Origin: Candidatus Melainabacteria bacterium
Lineage (GTDB): Bacteria > Cyanobacteriota > Vampirovibrionia > Obscuribacterales > Obscuribacteraceae
DNA: 64,000 nucleotides
Assembly: GCA_016716405.1 (NCBI GenBank)
Contig: JADJWK010000002.1
Location: 1,178,001-1,242,000, forward strand
Reading direction: 5' to 3'
The position numbers were made by a program, and so were the translations under genes. This document shows positions 17,153-25,430 of the stretch, one piece after another (position 1 is the first letter of the stretch; each line of letters begins with the position of its first letter). The notes beneath the pieces were generated by a model that saw nothing but the letters and a program-made list of their open reading frames with translations, did not search any database and was not told where the DNA came from.

Positions 17153-20100
17153 TTATATACCAGAGTAAGGCGCAGACTTGGTCCTGCTTGCCGATTCCCA
17201 GTAAGAGATGTTCTTGTGATACTCCTGGAGGCTCTTGACCTCTATGGCCCCGGTCTGCATGGCGGCGATGGCGGAGGCTACCGCTCGCGCTCCCGCCAGG
17301 GTGGTGACCACCGGGATCCCGTAGTTGATGGCTGTTCGCCTGATGATCTGGTCGTCGCCCCTGGCTGTGCGACCACTGGGGATATTGATGCAGAGCTGGA
17401 TCTGATTGTTCTTGATCTGGTCCACCAGGTTCGGTCTGCCTTCCGAGACTTTGTTGGTGAGCTGCACCGGAATACCGGCCGAGCTGATGGTGGCGGCGGT
17501 GCCCCGGGTGGCGATGAGCTTGAAGCCGAGCTGATAGAGGCTCTGAGCGATGGGCACGACTTCCTGCTTGTATTTGTCGGTGACCGAGACGAAGACGCCG
17601 CCCTCGAGGGGCAGAGACTGTCCGGTGGCCACCTGGGCTTTGGCGAAAGCCAGGTCGAAGCGCGAGGCTATGCCCATCACCTCGCCGGTGGAGCGCATCT
17701 CCGGTCCGAGGGAGATCTCGGCTCCAGGGAAACGGTCGAAAGGAATCACCACTGATTTCACCGCCACATGCGGGGGAATGTGCCGGGGTGAAAGACCCAG
17801 CTGGGAAAGGGACTTGCCTACCATCACTCCGGCGGCCATCTTCGCCCAGGGCACCCCGGTGGCTTTCGAGACGAACGGGATAGTACGGCTGGCCCGGGGA
17901 TTGACCTCGAGAACGAAGAGCTCTTCGTCTTTCAGGGCGAATTGGATATTCATCAAGCCTTTCACCGAGAGCTCTTTGGCGATTTGCTGGGTGGCTACCC
18001 TGATCTGCTCGATCACTTTGAGAGGGATCGTCTGGGTGGGAAGCACGCAGGTGCTATCGCCGGAATGGACGCCGGCTTGCTCGACGTGCTCCATGATCCC
18101 GGCGATGATTGTGGCACGTCCGTCCGAAATGGCGTCTACATCTATCTCGATGGCGTTTTCCAGGAACTGGTCGATCAGGATCGACATCTCTTTGCCCGAG
18201 TGGAAGCCCCTCTCCAGCCAGTGATCGAGATCGTCGGCATTATAAATGATCTGCATCGCCTGACCGCCCAGGACATAGCTGGGTCTCACCAGGACCGGAT
18301 AACCGACGTCACTGGCAGCCTGTCTCGCTTCTTTCTCGTTGCGGGCGATGGCTCCTCTGGGCTGCCTTAGACCCAGTCTTGTCACCATGGCGCCGAATCG
18401 CTCGCGGTCCTCGGCCATATCGATGGAGTCTGTGGGCGTGCCCAGGATCTTGATACCGTGCGACTCCAGCCCCCTGGCCAGTTTGAGGGGGGTCTGACCG
18501 CCGAGCTGCACGATGATTCCTTCGGGCTTCTCAACCCGGGCTATATTGACCACATCCTCCAGGGTAAGGGGCTCGAAGTAGAGCCGGTCGGAGACGTCAT
18601 AGTCGGTAGAGACCGTCTCCGGATTGGAGTTGACCATGATCGAGTCGTAGCCGAGCTCTCGAAGGGCAAGGCTGGCATGCACGCAGCAATAGTCGAATTC
18701 GATGCCCTGACCGATTCGATTGGGCCCGCCGCCGAGAATCATTACCCGGGGCTTTTCGGACGGCTCCACTTCAGTCTCTTTCTCATAGGTCGAGTAGAGA
18801 TAAGGCGTGAAAGCCTGGAATTCAGCCGCACAGGTGTCTACTATCTTGTAAGCGGGCTCGATTCCCAGGGCGCGGCGCCTGTCCTCCACTTCTTTCTCGC
18901 TCACTTCCAGGCAGTCGGCGAGCTGGCGGTCCGAGAAGCCCCGGCGCTTGAGCTCGAATAGAGTCTTCTCGTCGAGCTCCTCGAGGCTTTCGCAGTCTTC
19001 CTTCAGCGAGGCTCTCAGCTGGTAGAGCTCATGGAGGTTGTGGAGGAACCAGGGATCGATGGCGGAGAGATCGTGGATCTCCTCGACACTGATACCGGCT
19101 TCGAAGGCGCCGAAAATATCGGTGATCCGGTGCGGGCTGGGCTTGGAGAGCCGGCTGCGCCATTCCCAGAAGTCGGCCCGGGAGCGCTGGGGCACGGCCG
19201 CGAAGCCGCTTATGCCGAGCTCCAGACCGCGCAGAGCTTTCTGCACCGATTCCTGAAATGTCCGGCCGATAGCCATCACCTCGCCCACCGATCGCATCTG
19301 GGTGGTGAGGGTTGTGTCGGCGCCCCGGAATTTCTCGAAATTGAATCTAGGGATCTTGGTGACAACATAGTCCAGAGCCGGCTCGAATGAAGCCGGAGTG
19401 TTCCGGGTTATGTCATTGGCGATTTCATCGAGGGTGAGACCGACAGCCAGCTTGGCGGCAATCTTGGCGATCGGATAGCCGGTGGCTTTGCTGGCCAGGG
19501 CCGAGGACCGGGAGACCCGGGGATTCATCTCGATGACCACTGTGCGTCCGGTCTTGGGGTTGATTCCGAACTGGATATTCGATCCGCCGGTATCCACTCC
19601 CACCGCTCTGATCACTCTGATGGCGGCATCGCGAAGAGTCTGATACTCCTTGTCCGAAAGGGTCTGGACCGGGGCGACGGTAATTGAATCGCCGGTGTGC
19701 ACTCCCATGGGATCGAAATTCTCGATGGAACAGACGATGATTACGTTGTCGGCGCAGTCCCGCATCACCTCCAGCTCGATCTCTTTCCAGCCCAGGACGC
19801 TCTCCTCGAGCAGGATCTCCCGGACCGGGCTGGCATTGAGACCGGAGAGAGCGATTTCGTCCAGCTCTTCCTGGTTGTAGGCGATGCCGCCCCCGATACC
19901 GCCCAGGGTGAAGGCCGGCCGGACGATGATCGGAAAGCCTATCTCCGAGGCGATCTGTCGGGATTCCTGGATATTGCGGGCGATGCCCGAGTTGGGCACA
20001 TCCAGCTCGATCTCGATCATCTTGCGCTTGAAGAGATCGCGATCTTCAGCAAGCTTTATGGCGTCGAGCTTGGCGCCTACCATAATCACGTTCATCTCGT

Positions 20101-20425
20101 CGAGGAACCCGGACTCCGCCAGCTGCACCGCCACGTTCAGGGCTGTCTGCCCACCCATGGTCGGCAGAATGGCATCCGGGCGCTCTTTCTCGATCACGGC
20201 CCGGGCTACCTCGGCGGTGACCGGCTCGACATAGGTCCTGTCGGCCACTTCCGGATCGGTCATGATCGTAGCTGGATTGGAGTTGATGAGGACGACCTGG
20301 AAGCCCTCTTCCCGGAGGGATTTACAGGCCTGGGTTCCGGAATAGTCGAATTCGCAGGCCTGACCGATGGTGATCGGACCCGCTCCCAGGACCAGAATCT
20401 TTTTTATATCGGTGCGTTTGGGCAT
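17153..20425 (-). CDS. carB: Carbamoyl-phosphate synthase large subunit
   Basis: 1090 residues. It makes carbamoyl phosphate from ammonia delivered by CarA, bicarbonate and two ATP, for pyrimidines and arginine. Both ATP-grasp halves are present (KILVLGAGPITIGQACEFDY near 9 and the matching RVMILGGGPNRIGQGIEFDY near 570), with the oligomerisation part between and the MGS-type allosteric domain at the end. Start at the ATG for MPKRTD. carA is not adjacent but lies at 56.7-57.9 kb, on the same strand. Confidence 0.97.
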   Translation of the reverse strand: MPKRTDIKKILVLGAGPITIGQACEFDYSGTQACKSLREEGFQVVLINSNPATIMTDPEVADRTYVEPVTAEVARAVIEKERPDAILPTMGGQTALNVAVQLAESGFLDEMNVIMVGAKLDAIKLAEDRDLFKRKMIEIELDVPNSGIARNIQESRQIASEIGFPIIVRPAFTLGGIGGGIAYNQEELDEIALSGLNASPVREILLEESVLGWKEIELEVMRDCADNVIIVCSIENFDPMGVHTGDSITVAPVQTLSDKEYQTLRDAAIRVIRAVGVDTGGSNIQFGINPKTGRTVVIEMNPRVSRSSALASKATGYPIAKIAAKLAVGLTLDEIANDITRNTPASFEPALDYVVTKIPRFNFEKFRGADTTLTTQMRSVGEVMAIGRTFQESVQKALRGLELGISGFAAVPQRSRADFWEWRSRLSKPSPHRITDIFGAFEAGISVEEIHDLSAIDPWFLHNLHELYQLRASLKEDCESLEELDEKTLFELKRRGFSDRQLADCLEVSEKEVEDRRRALGIEPAYKIVDTCAAEFQAFTPYLYSTYEKETEVEPSEKPRVMILGGGPNRIGQGIEFDYCCVHASLALRELGYDSIMVNSNPETVSTDYDVSDRLYFEPLTLEDVVNIARVEKPEGIIVQLGGQTPLKLARGLESHGIKILGTPTDSIDMAEDRERFGAMVTRLGLRQPRGAIARNEKEARQAASDVGYPVLVRPSYVLGGQAMQIIYNADDLDHWLERGFHSGKEMSILIDQFLENAIEIDVDAISDGRATIIAGIMEHVEQAGVHSGDSTCVLPTQTIPLKVIEQIRVATQQIAKELSVKGLMNIQFALKDEELFVLEVNPRASRTIPFVSKATGVPWAKMAAGVMVGKSLSQLGLSPRHIPPHVAVKSVVIPFDRFPGAEISLGPEMRSTGEVMGIASRFDLAFAKAQVATGQSLPLEGGVFVSVTDKYKQEVVPIAQSLYQLGFKLIATRGTAATISSAGIPVQLTNKVSEGRPNLVDQIKNNQIQLCINIPSGRTARGDDQIIRRTAINYGIPVVTTLAGARAVASAIAAMQTGAIEVKSLQEYHKNISYWESASRTKSAPYSGI

Positions 20426-20537
20426 TGAGTTCTCTGCGATGAGATTCTTCGCAACGGTCTTTCGAATCCGGCTGAGTGCCCAGTTTACACAACTGGAGAC
20501 CCTCCGGCCCCTCCGGGTAAGCATTGTTCACGAATAT

Positions 20538-20567
20538 TCTATAGAAACAGGTTTTAAGATCGGTCAA
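20538..20567 (-). promoter_or_regulatory. Probable carB promoter
   Basis: On the minus strand TTGACC (20567-20562), an 18-bp spacer and TATAGA (20543-20538, continuing to AAT) resemble a sigma-70-type promoter. The predicted leader to the carB start is about 100 nt and contains a hairpin (CCAGTT/AACTGG, 20480-20496). Confidence 0.5.
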
Positions 20568-20629
20568 ATCTTGGTAAGTGAAAGACAGTAAGTGCAGTTC
20601 TTTCCATCGATTTAGGCAAGCCAAGAGAA

Positions 20630-21715
20630 ATGCTCAGAATCAGCCTGAAAGCCACTGCTATCCTGCTGGCATCCATAGTCGGTCTTTTCACCCCGGTGCA
20701 GGCGGAGATTGTCCGCGAAGACAATCCCGCCATCGAAGGGGCTCCGCCCGATCTGCCGGTGATGGTCTGGCACGACGACGACCGCAAGCCCGTGGGGGTA
20801 GCCATGGCGTTCCATGGTCTGATCATGCATGGCGGCGTCTACGAGAATCTGGCCAGGGATCTGGCCCGGCAGGGTTTTGTAGTGGTCGCCCCGGACATGA
20901 GGGGTTTCGGGCGCTGGTGCCTGAAAGGGCGGGACGAGCTGGACCTCAAGAGCCTGGTGCCCCCGCCCCCGTCTCCGACCGGTGGCAGCTGGGAGAGCGA
21001 GACCGTCGAGTCCATGGGCGAGGAGGAGGTCCGGGATCTGCTCGACTACGATCTGGAGACAGCCAAAATCCAGTACACGCAGAGCTACAGAGACATCGCC
21101 GCCCTCACCAGGGCTGTGCACGAGCGTTACCCGGCCCTGCCCATGTTTCTCATCGGCGAGAGTCTCGGCGCCGGTATGGCTCTTCGTGTTGCGGCGGATT
21201 TGCCGGAGATAGTCGATGGAGGCCTTGTCCTCTCCAGCCCGGCAATCAAGCGCCGTATCTATTTTTCTCCCAGGGTCGTGCTCGACACTGTGAATGTCAT
21301 GTGCAGGCCCAACAAGGAAGTGGACATCACCCCCTATATCAAAGCCCTTGCCTCGGAGAGCAGCCGAGTGGCCAGGTCCACCCTGACCGATCCCCTGGTG
21401 CGCAAGCGTCTGACTGTCTGGGACATGGTTCGGACTTTCCGGTTGATCAGGAGCAATGTCAAATTCGCCAGAGCCGTGCCAGCCCGGATCCCGGTCCTGA
21501 TCATCCAGGGCGACCGCGACCGTGTCATCGACAGCAATGGCGTGGCAGTGCTGGTCGAGCATCTGAAATCTACCGATCAGACAGTGAAGTGGTTCCCCGG
21601 CAAAGGCCATCTTCTCCTGGAGACGCCCCATATCGAGCCCGAGACCAGGCAGGCGGTAAGCTCATGGCTCCTCGGCCATCTGGACAGCGCCCGACCGATG
21701 AAAGCCTCTCGCTGA
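20630..21715 (+). CDS. Exported alpha/beta hydrolase (lysophospholipase-like)
   Basis: 361 residues. A signal peptide (1-25, ending VQA) is followed by an alpha/beta-hydrolase fold. The nucleophile elbow is LIGESLGAGMA (Ser about 173), the acid is in IQGDRDRVID, and the histidine is in PGKGHLLLET, the order seen in monoglyceride lipase and PldB-like lysophospholipases. AFHGLIMHGGVYENLA is the oxyanion-loop region. It is divergent from carB. Substrate is not known; acyl esters of lipids outside the cytoplasm are the likely class. Confidence 0.8.
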   Translation: MLRISLKATAILLASIVGLFTPVQAEIVREDNPAIEGAPPDLPVMVWHDDDRKPVGVAMAFHGLIMHGGVYENLARDLARQGFVVVAPDMRGFGRWCLKGRDELDLKSLVPPPPSPTGGSWESETVESMGEEEVRDLLDYDLETAKIQYTQSYRDIAALTRAVHERYPALPMFLIGESLGAGMALRVAADLPEIVDGGLVLSSPAIKRRIYFSPRVVLDTVNVMCRPNKEVDITPYIKALASESSRVARSTLTDPLVRKRLTVWDMVRTFRLIRSNVKFARAVPARIPVLIIQGDRDRVIDSNGVAVLVEHLKSTDQTVKWFPGKGHLLLETPHIEPETRQAVSSWLLGHLDSARPMKASR

Positions 21716-21728
21716 GGCTGTTATCCGC

Positions 21729-22268
21729 CTAATTCTCCAGAAGGAGCAGGTTGCCCTCTTCCGAAAACTGTCTCGAGTATTCCACGTAGTTGCGCCAGTT
21801 TCGCTCGAAGCGCTCTTTGTCCCGGTCATGGACTCGGCGCACGACTCTTGCCGGGATCCCCATCAGCAAGCTGTCTTCCGGAACCACCATCCCGGGAGCG
21901 ACCACCGCTCCGGCAGCGACAATGGAGCCGGAGCCCAGATGGGCTCCATCGAGAATCACCGCGCCCATGGCAATGAGACAATCCGAATCGATTCTGGCGC
22001 CGTGGATGATCGCTCCATGTCCCACTGTTATGCGGTCCCCCAGGAGGACGCCGTGCTCGTGGGTGACATGCATCACTGAGGAGTCCTGGACATTCGTGTT
22101 CTCGCCGATCTCGATACTGTTGATGTCGGCCCGGATAACAGTGTTGAACCAGACGCTCGCTCCCCGTTTCAAAACCACCCTGCCGATCACCACGGCGGTG
22201 GGCGCCACATAGACTGTTTCATGGATCTGGGGGCGGTGTTCCAGGAATTGATAGATCATGCCCCCCAT
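21729..22268 (-). CDS. Gamma-carbonic anhydrase-like hexapeptide protein
   Basis: 179 residues. Left-handed beta-helix repeats with isoleucine/valine every six residues run from about 20 to 135. The zinc histidines of the gamma class are in place: H67 in SVMHVTHEHG, H84 and H89 in GHGAIIHG, with R46 and D48 in IRADIN. Members hydrate CO2 or serve as acyl-transferase relatives (YrdA/CaiE type); the short loops here favour the YrdA type. It converges with the hydrolase gene with a 13-bp gap. Confidence 0.85.
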   Translation of the reverse strand: MGGMIYQFLEHRPQIHETVYVAPTAVVIGRVVLKRGASVWFNTVIRADINSIEIGENTNVQDSSVMHVTHEHGVLLGDRITVGHGAIIHGARIDSDCLIAMGAVILDGAHLGSGSIVAAGAVVAPGMVVPEDSLLMGIPARVVRRVHDRDKERFERNWRNYVEYSRQFSEEGNLLLLEN

Positions 22269-22301
22269 TTTGACAGCTGCATGACCTTTGATTTATCCGG
22301 A

Positions 22302-22357
22302 ATTGCTTGTCAATATTTGCAGGAGCCGAATATGCCCGGTATATGGATTGCTTGTCA
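22302..22357. repeat. Pair of 11-bp direct repeats upstream of the gamma-CA gene
   Basis: ATTGCTTGTCA occurs at 22302-22312 and again at 22347-22357, 45 bp apart, in the 245-bp gap between divergent genes. On the minus strand each reads TGACAAGCAAT, the first extended to TTGACA. They could be operator sites or -35 elements. Confidence 0.35.
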
Positions 22358-22513
22358 GGTGAACTACACAACTATTAACAGGTCTCAATCAAGGCATATT
22401 CATTCATGGTCCAGACCTCGGCATGTCTCGAAACCAGCCCAGGTTAAACGCTTGACGGGTTCGAGCCGCTGAAAAATGTTAGAATCTAAAGCCAGGAACT
22501 AGGAGATTTGATA

Positions 22514-22801
22514 ATGCCTGTTTTTGAACAACCCATGCGGAAGCTTCTTGGAACCCTTTCTCCGACGATCACCTGGCTTTTCGAGCAGGGATCGGTCGAT
22601 GTAGGCTCGGTTCCGGAAGATCATCTGGATGCGATCAAGCAACTGGAGCGAATCGGGGTGGTTCACAAGCGCAACAATCGCTGTTACGAGCTTCAAAAGA
22701 TTCGTCTCAAAAAGCTCATGGGCAATCTCGGCATGGAGCGTCTCAGCCCCAATGAGCCCAATATCTTTCCCGAGCCTCCGACGTCTCAGACCCTGAACTG
22801 A
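22514..22801 (+). CDS. Small winged-helix-like protein
   Basis: 95 residues. The ATG at 22514 has AGGAG eight bases upstream. The sequence (LSPTITWLFEQGSVDVG, HLDAIKQLERIGVVHKR, YELQKIRLKKLMGNL) has the helix-helix-strand feel of a winged-helix domain, but no family is recognised. It stops at 22801, where the mutS2 frame opens, so the two genes are surely cotranscribed. A TAGAAT at 22480-22485 could be its -10; TTGACG at 22452 is spaced too far for a standard promoter. Confidence 0.55.
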   Translation: MPVFEQPMRKLLGTLSPTITWLFEQGSVDVGSVPEDHLDAIKQLERIGVVHKRNNRCYELQKIRLKKLMGNLGMERLSPNEPNIFPEPPTSQTLN

Positions 22802-22985
22802 CATCATCGAATCAGACGACCTGGACCTCCGATCTTTCCGCAGTCTCGAATGGGACCGTCTTCTCTCCTTTCTTGCCGGGGAGGCGCTCTCGGTTTATGG
22901 CAGGGAGATCTGTGCCAGCCATCCTCTCAGTCTCGATCGAAAAGAGATAGAGACGCTCCTGAGCCAGACCACCGAGGCCGAGGCC

Positions 22986-25238
22986 ATGCTGTCCAGCCAG
23001 TCGCCCCTGCTTGTGGACGCAGTTCCGGATCTGCGTGAGATCAACACCAGGCTCTCCCGGGGAGCCCTTCTGAGCAATCTCGATCTCTTGCGGGTCAGAG
23101 ACGTGCTGGGGCTGGCCAGCCGGGTGAAGAGCTCTCTTTCGCTCCTGTCCCCGGACCGATTCGGGGCTCTCACCGCTTTCGCTCCCAGGCTCTATCCGCT
23201 GGCGGAAGTCCGCAACGAGCTGTTCGCCTGTCTCGATGACCGGGGCGATGTCAAAGACGATGCCTCCCCGGAGCTCAAGCGTCTGCGCAACGGAATTCGG
23301 CGGCTTCATGAGGAGATCAAGAAAGAACTCAACCGGCTCATTCATTCCGCCTCTATGTCCCAGATTCTTCAGGAGCCTATCATCACCCAGCGCAACGGGC
23401 GTTATGTTCTGCCTGTGGACGCCAACAAAAGGGGCTCTTTCACCGGCATCGTCCATGACAGCTCGCAGTCCGGTCTGACTGTCTATATCGAGCCCATGTC
23501 GGTGGTCGAGCCGACAAACAAGATCAGGCTCTTCGAGGCGGAAGCCGAGCGGGAGGTTGAGCGGATTCTGACCGGGCTCTCCCGGCTCTGTTTCGAGAAT
23601 CTCGCCCAGATCGAGTCGGACTTTCTATGTCTTACCGATCTCGACGTGATCATGGCCCGCGCCCGGCTTTCTTTGCGTTACCGGGGCTTCGCTCCGGAGC
23701 TGAGCATTGATGACCGGATCGAGCTTCTGGACGGCCGCCATCCCCTGCTCGTGCTCAACGGCGAGAGTGGCGAAGATTCAGTGGTGGGCAATGATTTCAG
23801 ACTCGGAGGCCGGGACCGCACTATGGTTATCACCGGGCCGAACACCGGCGGCAAGACTGTGCTTCTCAAGCAGGTCGGTCTGATGTCCCTGATGGTCAGG
23901 GCGGGAATGCACCTGCCGGTGAGAGCGGGTTCGAGGATCCCGGTGTTCCGCAAGGTCTGGGCGGATATCGGGGACGAGCAGTCCCTGGAGCAGAGCCTGT
24001 CGACCTTCTCATCGCATATGCAGAATATTGTCAGAGTAGTCGAGAATGCTTCCTCCGGCGTTCTCATCCTTCTCGACGAGATCGGGGTGGGGACGGATCC
24101 CCGTGAGGGAGCCGCCATCGCCGAAGCCGTCCTGGAGCATCTCACCGATTCAGGCGCCCTGACGGTGACCACCACGCACTATAGCGAGTTGAAGCTCCTC
24201 GCCTATGAGAAAAAGGGCTTCCTGAACGGCAGTCTGGAATTCGATGAGGCGACTCTGGCTCCTACCTACAGGCTGCGTCCGAACCTGCCAGGAAGCTCGA
24301 AAGGCGTGGTGATTGCCGAGCGTCTCGGTCTGAGCGCCGCCGTCGTGGAGAGAGTGAGATGTCTTCTGGATAAGGGCTCCGGCGATCTCGACCGGACCAT
24401 GGCCGAGCTCGAGTCTCGACTTCTGAGCCTGGCGGAAGCCGAAGATGATCTGGCAGAGAAGGCGCGTGTCCTTGCCGAGAGCGAGGAGAGGATGAAAGCG
24501 CAGGAGGAGTCTCTGGCAAAGAGACGTCTTGCCCTGGAGAAGCAGGCTGCCGGTGTTTTCGAAGAGCAGTACCGGGAGGCCGCCGATAAGATCAAGAATC
24601 TGACCCGGGAGCTGCAGGCAGGACCGAGCCTGAAAGCAGCCCAGAAGGCCAGGGACGAGCTCATCTCCATTAAAGAATCCCTGGATGCCGCGGGCGGGCG
24701 AACCCTGCCCGTCTCGAAAAAGCCTGCCCCTCTGGAGCCAGGCCAGCATGTTCTGATCGTCTCTCTGAACCAGAAAGGGGTGGTGGAGAAGGTGTTGACC
24801 GCTGAAGGCAAGGCCGTGGTTATTTGCGGTAGCCTGAAAGTGAATGTCTCTCTGGAGGATCTGGTTCCCGCTCAGGCTCCGGCGAAGCCCAGAGCGAAGC
24901 CCGGAGCCAAAACCGGAGCCAAAACCGGAGCCAAAACCGGAGCCACCGGCAAAGTCGAGAGCAATAGAGATCGGCTGGACGGTTTCGTCCCCACCAGCCT
25001 CAACACTATCGACCTCCGGGGCAAGCGCGTGGACGAGGCGATCGATCGGCTCGAGGAGTTTCTCGACAGTTGCACCGTCTCCCATATAAGTCCGGTCATG
25101 GTCATCCACGGGCATGGCACGGGAGCGGTGAAATCAGCCACCCGTAGCTATCTGCAAGACTCGCGCTATTGTCGGCGTTTTCGGCCGGGCGAGCTTTTCG
25201 AGGGTGGTGACGGTGTCACCGTGGTGGATTTAAAATGA
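22986..25238 (+). CDS. mutS2: MutS2 endonuclease/ribosome-rescue ATPase
   Basis: 750 residues from the first ATG, but clear MutS2-like coding (LDLRSFRSLEWDRLLSFLAG onward) starts near 22803, in the same frame and without any ATG, GTG or TTG. The true start is thus probably a rare codon (CTG 22821 or ATC 22803), coupled to the preceding stop. Domains: clamp/core, ATPase with Walker A GPNTGGKT (about 284-291) and Walker B LILLDEIGVGTD, a coiled coil, and a C-terminal Smr domain with DLRG and HGHGTG. Before Smr comes a Lys/Ala/Gly/Thr-rich tandem repeat linker. MutS2 acts in recombination control or splitting collided ribosomes. Confidence 0.9.
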   Translation: MLSSQSPLLVDAVPDLREINTRLSRGALLSNLDLLRVRDVLGLASRVKSSLSLLSPDRFGALTAFAPRLYPLAEVRNELFACLDDRGDVKDDASPELKRLRNGIRRLHEEIKKELNRLIHSASMSQILQEPIITQRNGRYVLPVDANKRGSFTGIVHDSSQSGLTVYIEPMSVVEPTNKIRLFEAEAEREVERILTGLSRLCFENLAQIESDFLCLTDLDVIMARARLSLRYRGFAPELSIDDRIELLDGRHPLLVLNGESGEDSVVGNDFRLGGRDRTMVITGPNTGGKTVLLKQVGLMSLMVRAGMHLPVRAGSRIPVFRKVWADIGDEQSLEQSLSTFSSHMQNIVRVVENASSGVLILLDEIGVGTDPREGAAIAEAVLEHLTDSGALTVTTTHYSELKLLAYEKKGFLNGSLEFDEATLAPTYRLRPNLPGSSKGVVIAERLGLSAAVVERVRCLLDKGSGDLDRTMAELESRLLSLAEAEDDLAEKARVLAESEERMKAQEESLAKRRLALEKQAAGVFEEQYREAADKIKNLTRELQAGPSLKAAQKARDELISIKESLDAAGGRTLPVSKKPAPLEPGQHVLIVSLNQKGVVEKVLTAEGKAVVICGSLKVNVSLEDLVPAQAPAKPRAKPGAKTGAKTGAKTGATGKVESNRDRLDGFVPTSLNTIDLRGKRVDEAIDRLEEFLDSCTVSHISPVMVIHGHGTGAVKSATRSYLQDSRYCRRFRPGELFEGGDGVTVVDLK
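24903..24938 (+). repeat. 12-bp tandem repeat (x3) in the mutS2 linker
   Basis: GGAGCCAAAACC occurs three times in perfect tandem, with degenerate copies on both sides. It encodes GAKT repeats between the coiled coil and the Smr domain. Being in frame, copy number changes would only lengthen or shorten a flexible linker. Confidence 0.85.
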
Positions 25239-25430
25239 AATGAGGGCTGTCCAGGATCTCCGGGGACTGTATAGAAGATGGAGAAGGTCGAGCCTGGCTT
25301 GCCCGAGTGAAGATAAAATTTTCGCAGCCTGTGGATGTTCCTACGTAGTTTTCCCACATACATCCCCGGGAATGATCAATTAAGCTAGGCGCTACGGGCT
25401 GTTTTGCGCAATGAAATGAGGTCCCCCCAA
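25239..25430 (+). promoter_or_regulatory. Leader of the giant gene with imperfect dyad
   Basis: The 192-bp gap holds an imperfect inverted repeat, TGTGG (25330-25334) and CCACA (25354-25358), flanking the palindrome CTACGTAG (25341-25348). It may be an operator or a weak hairpin. No convincing -10/-35 pair was found. Confidence 0.3.

Noticed and set aside
22452..22485. TTGACG and TAGAAT as a standard promoter for the small gene before mutS2
   Set aside because: The spacing is about 22 bp, too long for a normal sigma-70 type promoter; only the -10 box is kept as a hint.
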